From assembly GCA_900491605.1 (NCBI GenBank), contig UESW01001674.1:62001-126000 (forward strand): a stretch of DNA of 64,000 bases. The letters are read 5' to 3'. The translations under genes and the position numbers were made by a program. Below are positions 40,100 through 51,291 of this stretch, piece after piece. The notes beneath the pieces were generated by a model, which worked only from the letters and a program-made list of their open reading frames with translations, made no database searches and was not told the origin of the DNA. This DNA comes from Calamus simplicifolius (lineage: Eukaryota; Streptophyta; Magnoliopsida; Arecales; Arecaceae). Every line of letters starts with the position of its first letter. Positions within the stretch are counted from its first letter, which is position 1.

Positions 40100-43000
40100 G
40101 ACGATCGCCAGGCACCCTATAAAAAGATATTAGTTAATAGTGGCAGCTCAGCTGACATCCTTACTTATGACGCTTTTGTTCGGATGAGATTATCTTTGGA
40201 CTCTCTCCAGCCCATGGCGGCCCCGTTAGTCGGATTTACCAAGGACTCCATAAGGGTCGAAGGTGAAATACCTCTGCCTGTGATAGCCAAACACCGCCAT
40301 GCCAAAGCACTGTGATCATGAAATTCTTGATCGTGAGGGTCCCCTTGGCGTACAATGCCATTCTCGGGCACCCAGGTCTGAACCTTTTGGACGCAGTCAT
40401 TTCCACCCGGCATCTACTGGTGCAGTTCCCCACTAGTGAGGGAGTTGGAGAGATGTGTGGCGAGACCAGCCCGGTCCTACCCTGTTATCACGCGGCATCA
40501 AGTCCCCTGGAAGTTGAGCCAGCTTTAGAGGCATCCGACCCCAGAGACTCTAGTAAGGGAGGAGAGCCAGCTGAGTACCTTCTAACCTTCCCCCTTGGGG
40601 AGGACCCGGTGACGACCGTCCGCATCGGAGGACTCCTTCCCCTGGAGGACCGGGAGCATCTCTTGGGTTTTCTGAGGGCTAACTCGGACATTTTTGCCTA
40701 GTTGGCATTTGATATGCCCGGCATCCCTCCGGAAGTGATCACCCACAAGCTTAACATTGATCCATGGCACCACCTGATCCGCCAAAAGAAGAGAAGCTTT
40801 TTCCCTGATCGACAAAAGGCCATTGACGAGGAAGTTAACAAGCTACTCAGTGCCGGCCACATCCGAGAAGCGCACTACCCTGATTAGCCAACGTGGTCAT
40901 GGTGCGTAAGGCAAATGGGAGCTGGAGGATTTGCATAGACTTCACCGACCTCAACAAGGCGTGTCCAAAAGACAGCTTCCCCCTGCCCAAATTGATCAGC
41001 TGGTGGATTCCACCTCTGGGCACGAACTCTTCAGTTTCATGGACACCTTCTCAGGATATAATTAGATAAGGATGGACCCTAGCGATGAGGAACACACCTC
41101 CTTTATGATAGAGAAGGGCATTTATTGCTACAAGGTGATGCCTTTCAGCCTCAAGAACGCGGGAGCAACCTATCAAAGGTTGATGAACATAGTGTTCGGG
41201 ATCAGCTAGGCCGGAACATGGAAGTCTATGTAGACGACATGCTGACAAAAAGCACCCGCGCCTCCGATCATGTCTCCGACCTAGAGGAGACCTTCAATAA
41301 CCTCCGTCGCTTTCAAGTAAAGCTGAACCCCAAGAAGTGTGCTTTCGAGGTCACGGCGGCAAGTTCCTGGGCTTCATGGTGACCCAGCGAGGGATCGAGG
41401 CAAACCCAGAGAAGATCAGCACCATACTCGACATGAGGCCACCATCCAGCAAAAAGGAAGTGCAACGATTGACAGGGAGGATAGCGGCTCTAAGTCATTT
41501 CCTCTCCAAATCGGCTGAGAGATGCCTGCCTTTCTTTAAGGCCCTGCGGAAAATGAATAGCTTCGAATGGACGGACGACTGCCAGAAAACCTTCGACGGG
41601 TTGAAGGCATTCCTGTCTTCTCCGCCACTTCTATCCAAGCCAAGAGATAGAGAAAGTCTCTTCCTCTACTTAGCTGCTTCGTTGGAAGCTGTTAGCTCAG
41701 TCCTGGTGCGCCTCGACACCGATGGAACTCAGAGACCCGTCTATTATGTGAGTAAGGTCCTTCATGACACAGAGGTCAGATATTCCAAGACAGAGAAAGT
41801 TATTTTTATCCTGATAGTCTCCGCCCGATGCCTCCATCCATACTTTCAAGCCCATCCTATTGTGGTGCTCATGGATCAGCCCCTTCAAGCCATTCTGGCT
41901 CGTTCGGACACTTCAGGCCGACTGGCCAAGTGGGCCATCAAGCTGGGAGAGTTCGACCTTTCTTTTCAAGCTCGGTCGGCGCTGAAGTCTCAGGTCTTAG
42001 CCGATTTCCTGGTCGAGTGCACTTGGGCGGAGAAGATCCCAAAGAGGCTCCCATGGAGCAGTGCGAACCTGAGCCAGATGATGATGGAGAATCCTGTTTC
42101 TTCATGTGGATGGCGCATCAAATTCACAAGGAAGCAGCGCCGGCCTCATTCTTGCCGGGCCGGGTGGAGAAAGGACGGAATGTGCCCTGCGGTTCCTATT
42201 CGAAGCCACCAACAACCAAGCCGAGTATGAGGCCCTGCTGGCTGGGTTAAGGCTAGCCCGAGAGTTGGGAGTAAGGCGTCTCAGAGCCTTTACCGACTCA
42301 CAACTTGTCTCTGGACAAATCCATGGGGAATATGAAGCGCGCGACCCATTATGGCGCAATATTTGGGCAAGGTTCAGCTCCTAACTTCCCACTGCCTTAC
42401 TTCAGTATCAGTTACATTCCTCGGAGCGAAAATGCCAAGGCCGACATCCTTTCTTGTCTGGCCACCTCCACCGATGGCTTGGCGAGAGATGCTTATATTG
42501 AATTTTGGAAAGACCCAGCATAGAGGACAGTGAAGAAGTCCTCCCACTCACCCAAGAGCCCACATGGATGGACGCCTACGTCCGTTATCTCACTGACAGC
42601 ACTCTCCCTAATGATCGCAACGAAGCTAGCTACTCAAGTGGAGAGCCTCCAAATTCATCCTCCTGGATGGGCATCTATACATAAGGTTGTTCTCCTACCC
42701 CCTACTCAAGTGTGTAGGGCCCACCGACGCTAACTACATCCTCAGAGAGATTCACGAAGGCATCTATGGAAATTATCTGGGGGCAGATCTTTAGCTCAAA
42801 AAGCCCTCCGTCAAGGATACTTCTGGCTCACGATGAGGGAAGACGCAGCTAGATTGGTTCAGAAGTGCGATGGTTGCCAATGCCACGCACACATCCAACA
42901 TCAATCGTCTGCCCCAATGAGTCCGCTCTCGGCCCCATGGCCTTTCGCCCAGTGGGGAATGGACATTCTCGAGCCATTCCCCCCAGCTTCAGGGCAGCGG

Positions 43001-43760
43001 AGATTTTTGCTAGTCACCATCGATTACTTCACCAAGTGGGTTGAGATCAAGGCACTGGCCAAGATCATAGAAAGCAAAGTCAAAGCCTTCTTCTAGAAGT
43101 CGATCATATGTCGTTTCGGCCTACCCCACACCCTCGTCACGGACAATGGCCGCTAATTCAACAATGAAGCATTCAAAGTCTTTTGTGGCGAGCTAGGCAT
43201 TCATCACCGATTCACTTCTATCGGCCATCCTCAAACCAACGGAGAAGCGAAGCCATGAATCGCACCATCCTTAGAGGACTCAGAACCCGGCTAGATGGGT
43301 CCAAAGGTCAATGGATGGAAGAGCTCCCCAGTGTGATCTGGGCCTACCACACGACCCCTAGAGCCCCGACGGGCGAGACTCCTTTCAGTCTTGCCTTCGG
43401 ATCTGAAGCCGTCATCCCCGTTGAGATCGGTCTGCCCAGCCCACGTGTGGAGTCCTTCAACGAGGAAAAAACTCTGCACTGATACGGGCTAACCTGGACT
43501 TCATAGATGAGGCGCACGATCGAGCGAGGCTGTGCATGGCGACCTTCCTTCAGCGAGCGGCCAAGTACTACAACGAGTTCGTCCTAAGGTTTTCCGCTGC
43601 GAAGATTTGGTTTTGAGAAAAGCTGAGGTTTCAAAGCCTACGGAGGGGGGCAAGCTATCCCCCAACTGGGAGGGTCCTTACCGCGTCACCGAAACACTTC
43701 ACAGGGGGGCATACAAATTAGAGGAACTCGACGGGAAACCCATTCCACATACCTAGAATG
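40100..43760 (+). pseudogene. Gypsy-1 pol: protease, RT, RNase H, second RNase H, integrase
   Basis: Order of domains: protease about 40120-40310 (ILVNSGSSADILTYDAF, where the catalytic DSG is NSG); a spacer; reverse transcriptase about 40700-41390 (RKANGSWRICIDF, DFTDLNKACPKD and the catalytic YVDDML); RNase H about 41390-42030 (GIEANPEKI, FEWTDDCQKTF); then a second RNase H about 42090-42490 (MDGASNSQGSSAGLIL, NNQAEYEALLAGL, TDSQLVSGQI); and integrase about 42720-43480 (CDGCQCHA, QWGMDILEPF, VTIDYFTKWVEIK, TDNGR, HPQTNGEAK). Stops include TAG at 40699, TAG at 40885, TAG at 43096 and TAA in the TDNGR region, and several frameshifts separate the pieces. The enzymes would reverse-transcribe and integrate the element. 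This copy cannot, as read. Confidence 0.88.
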
Positions 43761-43869
43761 CAGATAACCTTCGCCAATATTATCAATGATGTATTCCCCT
43801 GGAGCGTGAAGTAATAAAGGAGGCCCTTCTAACACAGCAGCCTGTTCTCCCGTGCGTCTGAGGGCCAAG

Positions 43870-45260
43870 TCTCTCAAAAGAAGCTCACTGGCATGCGGCT
43901 AATGGGACACCACTCAGCCCCGGCACGGCGGTGCCCCCGAGTCAGTTAAGACCCTAATAGCTCCGTAACCGGCTGAGTGCCCTTCAGGTGGCACACAAAC
44001 CCTGAAGTGGTTCAAAAGGAACTCACTGGCATCACGGCTAACGTGACACCACTCGGCCTCGGCACGGTGGTGCCCCCGAGTCGGTTAAGACCCTCGCAGC
44101 TCCGTACCTGGCTGAGTCACCCTTAAGGTGGCATACAAACCCCTGAAGTGGTTCAAAAGGAGCTCACTGGCATCGCGGCTAACGGGACACCACTCGGCCC
44201 CAGCACGGTGGTGCCCCCGAGTCGGTTAAGACCCTAACAGCTCCGTACCCGACTGAGTCACCCTTCAGGTGGCACACAAACCCCTGAAGTGGTTCAAAAG
44301 GAGCTCACTGGCATCGCGGCTAATGGGACACCACTGGCCCCGGCACGGTGGTGCCCCTGAGTCGGTTAAGATCCTAACAGCTCCGTACCTGGCTGAGTCA
44401 CTCTTCAGGTGGCACACAAATCCCTGAAGTGGTTCAAAAGGAGCTCACTGGCATTGCGGCTAACGGAACACCACTCGGCCCCGGCACGACGGTGCCCTTG
44501 AGTCGGTTAAGACCCTAACAGCTCCGTACCCGACTGAGTCACCCTTCAGGTGGCACAAAAACCCCTGAAGTGGTTCAAAAGGAGCTCACTGGCATCGCGG
44601 CTAACGGGACACCACTCGGCCCCGGCACGGCGGTGCCCCCGAGTCGGTTAAGACCCTAACAGCTCTGTACCCTGAGTCGTCCTTTAGGTGGCACACAAAC
44701 CCCTGAAGTGGTTCAAAAGGAACTCACTAGCATCACGGCTAACGGACACCACTCGGCCCCGGTACGGTGGTGCTTCCGAGTCGGTTAAGACCCTAGCAGC
44801 TCCGTACCCGGCTGAGTCACCCTTCAGGTTGCACACAAACCCCTAAAGTGGTTCAAAAGGAACTCACTGGCATCGCGGCTAACGGGACACCACTCGGCCC
44901 TGGCACGGCGGTGCCCCCGAGTCAGTTAAGACCCTAACAGCTCCGTACCTGACTGAGTCGCCCTTCAGGTGGCACACAAACCCCTGAAGTGGTTCAAAAG
45001 GAACTCACTGGCATCACGGCTAACGGGACACCACTCGGCCCCAGCACGGCGGTGCCCTCGAGTCGGTTAAGACCTAGCAGCTTCGTACCCGGCTGAGTCA
45101 CCCTTCAGGTGGCACACAAACCCCTGAAGTGGTTCGAAAGGAACTCACTGGCATCGCGGCTAACGGGATACCACTCGGCCCTGGCACGACGGTGCCCCTG
45201 AGTCAGTCAAGACCCTAACAGCCCCATACCCGGTTGAGTCACCCTTCAGGCGGCTTACAT
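43870..45260 (+). repeat. 141-bp tandem array between Gypsy-1 pol and the antisense gene
   Basis: About ten units. Starts of GTGGTTCAAAAGG fall at 44007, 44148, 44289, 44429, 44570, 44708, 44848, 44989 and 45129. Each unit contains AACTCACTGGCATCGCGGCT, CACCACTCGGCCCCGGCACG, GTGCCCCCGAGTCGGTTAAG and GTACCCGGCTGAGTCACCC. No coding frame persists across it. It may be a recombination product or a regulatory spacer between two convergent genes. Confidence 0.93.
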
Positions 45261-46089
45261 ACCACTGAAGCGGTTCAAGGCAACCATCGGCACCACCCCC
45301 CTCAGCCCGGCACGGTGGTATCTCTCCTAACAGCTCGATGTGCGTTCAAGTCGCCCCTCTTACAAAATTTACGCCCATTAAGACAGTTTTAAAGGGCCCT
45401 GATTGGCTCCCATGAACCCTGAACCAGACGTTACGGTCGTGGCCTTTCCTAATCGGCCCTAACCGGTTCAGGCATTTTCAGCACCGAGCAAGTCGACATA
45501 GACTTCCTCTGGTCAACTTCACTTGCCCTTGGTGCCCTTAAAATGGCTAAATCGGTTCTGACCATTTATGGTCGGCCTCGACACCTCCAAAATTAATCTC
45601 GGCAGCAAGTCATCTACCGATTTTTCCAAGCCTTCAGAAAGATTCATACATAGGTGTTGGCCAAGTCCGAAATTGCAGTTCGGTCTCGGCATGGCCGACA
45701 CGTGCAACGCTCAAGGTTCAAAAGAACAGTTTGGAAGATACAATATCCAGCTACAATGTCACCGGCATGTCTGATTTGGCACAGTAAGGCGTTTCTCTCA
45801 AAAGCGAAAGAAGCAAACAGATCAAGACATAACGAGATTTTGAGTAAAGGACTTTTTCATTAACTATGGAAGAGGGGTACAAAGTAAGAAGCTTGGACAA
45901 AAAGTTTCTTCATTGATAGCCAAAGATAAGTACAAAATCGGGCCCAAGGTCAGTTATATAAGATAAAGAAAAAAGAAAATACAATTCAAGGCTCGCCGGG
46001 GCCAGGCTTCCCCTCGTCCTTCTCCCCAGCCGGCTCCTCATCGGGACCCCCGGCCCGATGTCTTCAAGATCGGCAATGTTGACCTCGAG
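45261..46089. other. Gypsy-1 spacer after the array
   Basis: Sequence between the array and the antisense gene. It carries decayed words related to the LTR minisatellite (CGGCCCTAACCGG near 45450) and otherwise nothing recognisable. Confidence 0.5.
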
Positions 46090-48240
46090 GGCCGCGGCTA
46101 CTCAAACTTTTTCCATCTCGAAGCCTTAAAGATAAGCGTCAAGGCTGGCTTCGAGGACCTCCTGCCTGAACTCCGGCGAAGCCTTGAACTTGGAGATGGC
46201 CTGCCTGGCCTCGGCCTCGGCCCGCTGCGCCTTGTTTTCAGCCTCCCAAGCCTTGGCCTCAGCTTCTGCGCACGGGCACTGGCCTCGTCAGCGCAGGCCA
46301 CCGCACCGGCCTTCTCCAAAACAGCTTCCGCTACTGCTTTCTCGCGGCAGCGGCCTTCTCCCCGGCGGCCCGCCTCCTCCGGCGCTTTGGAGCCGCCTAG
46401 TAAGCTCCTAGATCTGTGCCGCGGCGGCCTTCGACCTTTCCAAGGCCAATTCCATCTTAGCCTCGGATGCAGCGGCCTGGCTCTCCATTTCTTGAAGGCG
46501 GCCGGCGTAGCCCACCTCGCGGGCCGCGGTCTCCTGGCGAAGTCAAGCAAGGCTGTTGGCGTGCACCATGCTCTCCTTCTGGTATTTATCGGCCCACGCC
46601 AGAGCCTTCGCCAGTGCACTGGAAGACTGGGCCAGCGCCTCGTGAAGCCCAAGGGCGCCGTTGGCCATCTGCAACAGGAGAAACACATTGGCTACAAAGA
46701 GAGAAGCATTGGGAAAAGAAAGAAGATCCGAAAGGTTACCTGGACGATGGATACCAAAATCATGTCCATGAGTGCGGAGTGGCTCATCCCCCGCATCTCC
46801 TCTTCAAAATCGATGGTTCGGACTCCCGATAAGAGACGGGAGGCTCGAGCGGCATCCGCCATTCTGCCGATGGTAGGGACCAGGCGCGTCTGTCCCTCCT
46901 GCGGACCCTTCGCCTGAAGACGATCTGGGCGCCAGGCCGGTTGGTGGGATGAGCTCCTCGGCTCATCCCTCTGCTTCTTGGTCGCCTCCGCCCCGTCTCG
47001 GGCCTCCCTGGCGATCCGCTCCCCCTCGCCGGTGATTGGGGGAGCGCTCTCCCGCCCTGGCTCTACAGCAGCCGGGGGCCAATAGCAACAGTAACCCGCC
47101 CCGCCTCGGGCACGTCGGCGGCGGCAGGGGCTTCTTCATCCAAAACCACCACCGGTGTTTCGGCGGTGGCCAGGATCTCCCCCTCTTCAACTTCGGCCCC
47201 GGCTGGCCTTTGGGCCACTCTCACCACCGGCTTCCTCTCGGCCGGTTCCTCCACGGGCGTTGGGGCTGTGGGGGCTGTGGCCGGCCTGGCCGGCTTCCTT
47301 CTCCGGAGCTTCTTCGAAGGCCTAGACGACTCTCCAGTCACCGGCCTCTTCTACCTTGCGATGACCTCGAACTCATTGACGGAGAACTTCATGGCTGCAC
47401 AAGAAAAGATAATCGGCATTAGCGGCGACACGCAGTAAACAGAAAAATGAGACAAAGGGATTCAGGCTCACCGATCACCGGGGCCAACTCGGCCTCTATT
47501 AGGTTCTCCTTGGATAGGAGTTCCTTATAGCCGGTGATCTGACAATTGGATAACTGGGTAAACAGATCCTTATCTCTCTCCCTTACGGAGGAGTCATCGT
47601 TGGAGCTAGTATCGGGCTCCCTCCAAACATCTCTCACCCCCTCAACATGAGCAAAAAGGAACATGGACTTCCACCCTCTAATTTTGGATGGGAGGCCTAG
47701 GGGGAAGGCTCTACCCGGCCTGGCGGTAAAGGCCCACCAGGCCCCCTCGCCTTGATGACGGAGTTTGTAAAAGGCTCGAAACAGGGACAACTCTGGACGG
47801 GCCCCCTCAAAGTGGCAAAGGATAACGAAGGCGCAAATGATCCAAATCGAATTTGGAGTCAACTGTGACGGCACTAATCTATACCTCTCTAAAAGGTTAA
47901 GAAAGAAAGGGAGAAAGGGAAGGTGCAGCCCGCACCGAAAGAACTCCTCATATAGAGCGATCCGACCTGGATGGTCAGATATCACCCTATCTTCGGGCCC
48001 CGGTGCGGGCAGGCCAATGAAATCAGAGACCAGGAACTTAGCCCTAATGGCCTCTACATCCTTAGGGGTCATGGTTGAGGCTACCCCCGACGGACCCGCT
48101 GGATCAGAGCTCACCGCCGAAGGAAGGGCTGGACGGCGAGAGGACAGGGGGACTGCCCTAATGGGAGAACCAGAGGTAGGCGGAGGTCCTAATGCCCTTG
48201 ATGGGTCACGGATAACGATGCCACCCGATGGTCGAGGCAT
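46090..48240 (-). CDS. Gypsy-1 antisense gene, 'putative gypsy-type transposon' (Transposase_28-like)
   Basis: Gene on the strand opposite to gag-pol. Exon 1 (48240-47472) is open. It starts MPRPSGGIVIRDPSRALG and holds the conserved block RVISDHPGRIALYEEFF, LVPSQLTPNSIWIICAFVIL, LSLFRAFYKLR and IRGWKSMFLF, known from plant proteins annotated as gypsy-type transposon (PF04195). An intron of 77 bp (47471-47395, GTGAGC to TGCAG) follows. Exon 2 begins CCATGAAG and runs through low-complexity Pro/Ala/Val-rich sequence and an Ala/Glu-rich, probably coiled-coil region to about 46090. A stop follows shortly after the exon 2 start, so the 3' part is damaged. Its role in the element is unknown. Gypsy-2 has the same gene and intron. 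Confidence 0.75.
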
Positions 48241-48880
48241 TTGGCTACTAGTCGCAGGGGCCTGGTTTTTGCTATCAGACTGGGAAGACTCCTCTACAGG
48301 TCTCTTACCTCCCTAATGGCGGTACGGTCCATAGGAAAAGAAGGGAATAAGACTAACCTGGGAGTTGAAAAGGCTCAGGTCACAGAAGAGGAACTCAAAG
48401 AAGAAGGAAGTAGAGAAAACAATGGCAGCGTAAAGGTTTCCACAGGCCCTTGGAAGGCTTTTATAGCCCCTGTCTCCGGCTAGCACCGCCCGAGATCCTG
48501 CCACCTGACGTGCGTCCATTGCGCTGCAGGCTGCCAGCCAGAAATCTCGCCTGGGCCCGAGATGTGCTACCTCGTTTCCCCAAGAGACATGATCCCTGGC
48601 CAATCGTGGGGCATAGAAAATGGGGCAGCAATGATGTCCTTGCCTTTTCTCCACTACTCGATGAGCTCTTTCTCCGGAGCGTCCGGCGCCAACGTCAACC
48701 CCAACTAATGCATGATTACGGGATGTCTTCGAAGAGACACCGCCTCGAAACCAAGCGCCAACTCATCAGCCCATTTAAAGCGCACCAAAAGAAGCAATCA
48801 TTCCTTTTGAATTTCTGCGCCCCTTTCGCCCAAAGGGCGGCAGGCGCATTGTCCTTAGCGCTCAGGGGCGGGGAGGCATC
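48241..48880. other. Gypsy-1 spacer and polypurine tract before the 3' LTR
   Basis: Likely promoter or leader of the antisense gene on the minus strand. The last 22 bases (CGCTCAGGGGCGGGGAGGCATC) are purine-rich and abut the LTR, as a polypurine tract should. No coding frame was recognised. Confidence 0.65.
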
Positions 48881-50715
48881 TGATGTGGCTGGTGTAGCCA
48901 CGTGCAACCGCAGGGGCAATCTCGATAAAACCAGAGCATTTTTGCGTCCCGGCCATTCCTGGCCAGCCCCTCGGCCCCGGCATCACTAGGCCCACCGAGT
49001 CGGCCCCGGCCATTCCTGGCCGGCCCCTCTCGGCCCCGGCATCTCCAGGCCCGCCGAGTCAGCTCCGGCCATTCCTGGCCGGCCCCTCTCGACCCCCGGC
49101 ATCTCTAGACCCACCGAGTCGGCCCCGACCGTTCCTGGCCGGCCCCACTCGGCCCCGGTGTCTCTAGGCCCGTCGAGTCGGCCCAGGCCATCCTGGCCGG
49201 CCCCTCTTGGCCCCGGCGTCTCCAAGCCCGCCGAGTCAGTCCCTGCAGTTCCTGGCCGGCCCTCTCGGCCCCGGCATCTCCGAGCCTGCTGAGTCGGCCC
49301 AGGCCATTCCTGGCTGGCCCCTCTCAGCCCCGGCGTCTCCAAGCCCGCTGAGTCGGCCCAGGCCATTCCTGGCCGGCCCCTCTCGGCCTCGGCGTCTCCG
49401 AGCCCGACGAGTCGGCCCCGGCCATTCCTGGCCAGCCCCTCTGGGCCCCGGCGTAGCCAGGCCCGTCAAGTTGGCTCCGGCCATTCCTAACCGGCCCCTC
49501 TCAGCCCCGGCATCTCTGAGCCCGCCGAGTCGGCCCCGGCCGTTCCTGGCCGGCCCCTCTCGGTGTCTCCAGCCTGCCGAGTCAGCCCAGGCCATTCCTG
49601 GCCGGCCTCTCTCGGCCCCGGCATCTCCAAGCCTGCCGAGTCGGCCCCGACCGTTCCTGGCCAGCCCCTCTTGGCCCCGGCATCTCCGAGCCCGCCGAGT
49701 CGGCCCCGGCCATTCCTGGCCGGCCCCTCTCGGCCCCGGCTTCTCCGAGCCCGCCGAGTCGGCCCCGGCGTCTCCAGGCCCACCGAGTCAGCCCAGGCCA
49801 TTCCTGGCTGGCCCCTCTCGGCCCGGCGTCTCCGAGCCTGACAAGTCAGCCCCGGCGATTCCTAGCCGGCCCCTCTCGGCCCCGGCGTAGCCAGGCCCAC
49901 CGAGTCGGCCCAGGCCATTCTTGGCCGGTCCCTCTTGGCCCCGGCGTCTCCGAGCTCGCCGAGTCGGCCCAGGCCATCCCTGGCCGGCCCCTCTCGGCCC
50001 CGGCGTCTACAAGCCGACCGAGTCGGCCTAGGCCATCCTTGGCCAGCCCCGCCCCGGTACTTCCTGGCCGAGGAGGTTGGCCCCGGCCGTTCCTGGTCAA
50101 CCAGGCTTAGCCTCGGCTCCCCTGGGAAGGTCGAGATGTCCCAGTTCTCTCCAGATCAGCCCCAGCATGGCCCCAGCAGTTCAAGAAACCACCTCTCTGA
50201 CTCGCACCGCCTGACAACGCCAGATTCACCTACCCACTGGCCACGTTGTTGATGGGATTAGACCCAACAACTCAGCAGCCCCACTGATTGATGGGACTTA
50301 ACCCACCAATCACCGTTTTCTCCCTCTCCGATGGGATAGGACCCACCAACCAGCCCAGATCCACACAACTTCCAAGAACCCGCAGATATTCCTTCCTCAC
50401 GGAATCCCACGTGATCATGTCAACCCCTATAAAAAGGTGAATCCACTCTCTAAACAGGTATGCGCGATAATCCCCAAAATCGCTGTCTTAGCACTCAGAA
50501 AGGAATCCCTCCTCTCTGAGATCTCCTTTTCCATACCAAAAAGGGCTCACTCGAGCCCCTCTTCATCTGTGACCTTAATTGCTAACTTGGGTGTCGGAGG
50601 GTCCCACCGGAGAATCCTCTCCGGTCTTGGGACTTCTTTGCAGGCAACCTGGTGAAGCAAATGTTCGAGAAGCACTCCGTTCCCGACGTTCAGGATCGGT
50701 GATTGGGCGACATCA
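48881..50715 (+). repeat. 3' LTR of Gypsy-1
   Basis: Same TGATGTGGCT start and GACATCA end as the 5' LTR, 1835 bp. It holds the 59-bp minisatellite (48950-50050) and TATAAAAAG at 50428-50436. It keeps the 40-base segment lost from the 5' LTR and is followed by the CTATG duplication. Minisatellite copy number and order differ slightly between the two LTRs. Confidence 0.93.
48950..50050 (+). repeat. 59-bp minisatellite in the Gypsy-1 3' LTR
   Basis: Same unit as at 36580-37690 (CCGAGTCGGCCCAGGCCATT, TGGCCGGCCCCTCTCGGCC), about 18 copies with deletions of part-units (for example near 49560 and 49760). Confidence 0.92.
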
Positions 50716-50726
50716 CTATGTGATCC

Positions 50727-51273
50727 TGTTAGGTTTTATACCTAGATGAATAGCAATGGGATTCCCCGTTGAACAAGAACTAGAACTAAGGATTTCTAAT
50801 CCTGTTAGGTTTAGACCTTGATGAATAGCAATGGGATTCCCCGTTCAACAAGAACTAGAACTAAGGATTTCTAATCCTGTTAGGTTTAGACCTTGATGAA
50901 TAGCAATGGAATTCCCCGTTCAACAAGAACTAGAATTAAGGATTTCTAATCCTGTTAGGTTACTTCTTGAAGGAGGAAGATGGGGAGGAGAAAGAAAGGG
51001 CTGCCGCCCTATGATGAGAGAAGGGAATTTTTGGGAGAAAAGAATCTGTTCTCTATTCCATCCAAACCCTAGAGACTAGAGTTTAAATACATCCACGAAG
51101 TGGGCCAGGCCCAGACTCAACAAAAAACTCCCATGGACTAATTCAATGAGATTAAACTAATCCCCAAGCCCGTGTACACCCGTGACTTGATTTAATCTCA
51201 ACCCTTGGACTCAAACCCAGCCCAATACAAGTTAGCCCACCTGGGCCTTGATAGCACCACACCAGGCCCAACA
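50727..51273 (-). repeat. 3' LTR of Copia-C
   Basis: TGTTAGGTTT to AGGCCCAACA, 547 bp. Three tandem copies of a 75-76-bp unit (AATAGCAATGGGATTCCCC, AACAAGAACTAGAACTAAGG, TTTCTAATCCTGTTAGG) occur at its left end. Next to it, AAGCACCAAGGTGGAGAT on the minus strand is the polypurine tract. Confidence 0.93.
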
Positions 51274-51291
51274 ATCTCCACCTTGGTGCTT
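51274..51291 (-). other. Polypurine tract of Copia-C
   Basis: Minus strand AAGCACCAAGGTGGAGAT abuts the 3' LTR. Confidence 0.8.

Larger units (their letters stand above)
36504..50715 (+). mobile_element. Gypsy-1, complete Ty3-gypsy element of Tat/Ogre type
   Basis: 14,212 bp with two LTRs (36504-38305 and 48881-50715) and an exact CTATG duplication at 36499-36503 and 50716-50720. Inside are a primer site, gag, protease, reverse transcriptase with RNase H, a second RNase H, integrase, a 141-bp tandem array, an antisense gene and a polypurine tract. The extra RNase H and the antisense gene between pol and the 3' LTR indicate the Tat lineage. Many stops make it non-autonomous. Confidence 0.95.

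Noticed and set aside
38409..43760. Gypsy-1 gag-pol as an active polyprotein
   Set aside because: Several in-frame stops, separate frames and an altered protease active site were read.
43870..45260. 141-bp array as a tRNA or 5S rRNA cluster
   Set aside because: No tRNA cloverleaf A/B box pattern and no 5S internal control sequence is visible; the unit length and content fit a tandem spacer repeat.
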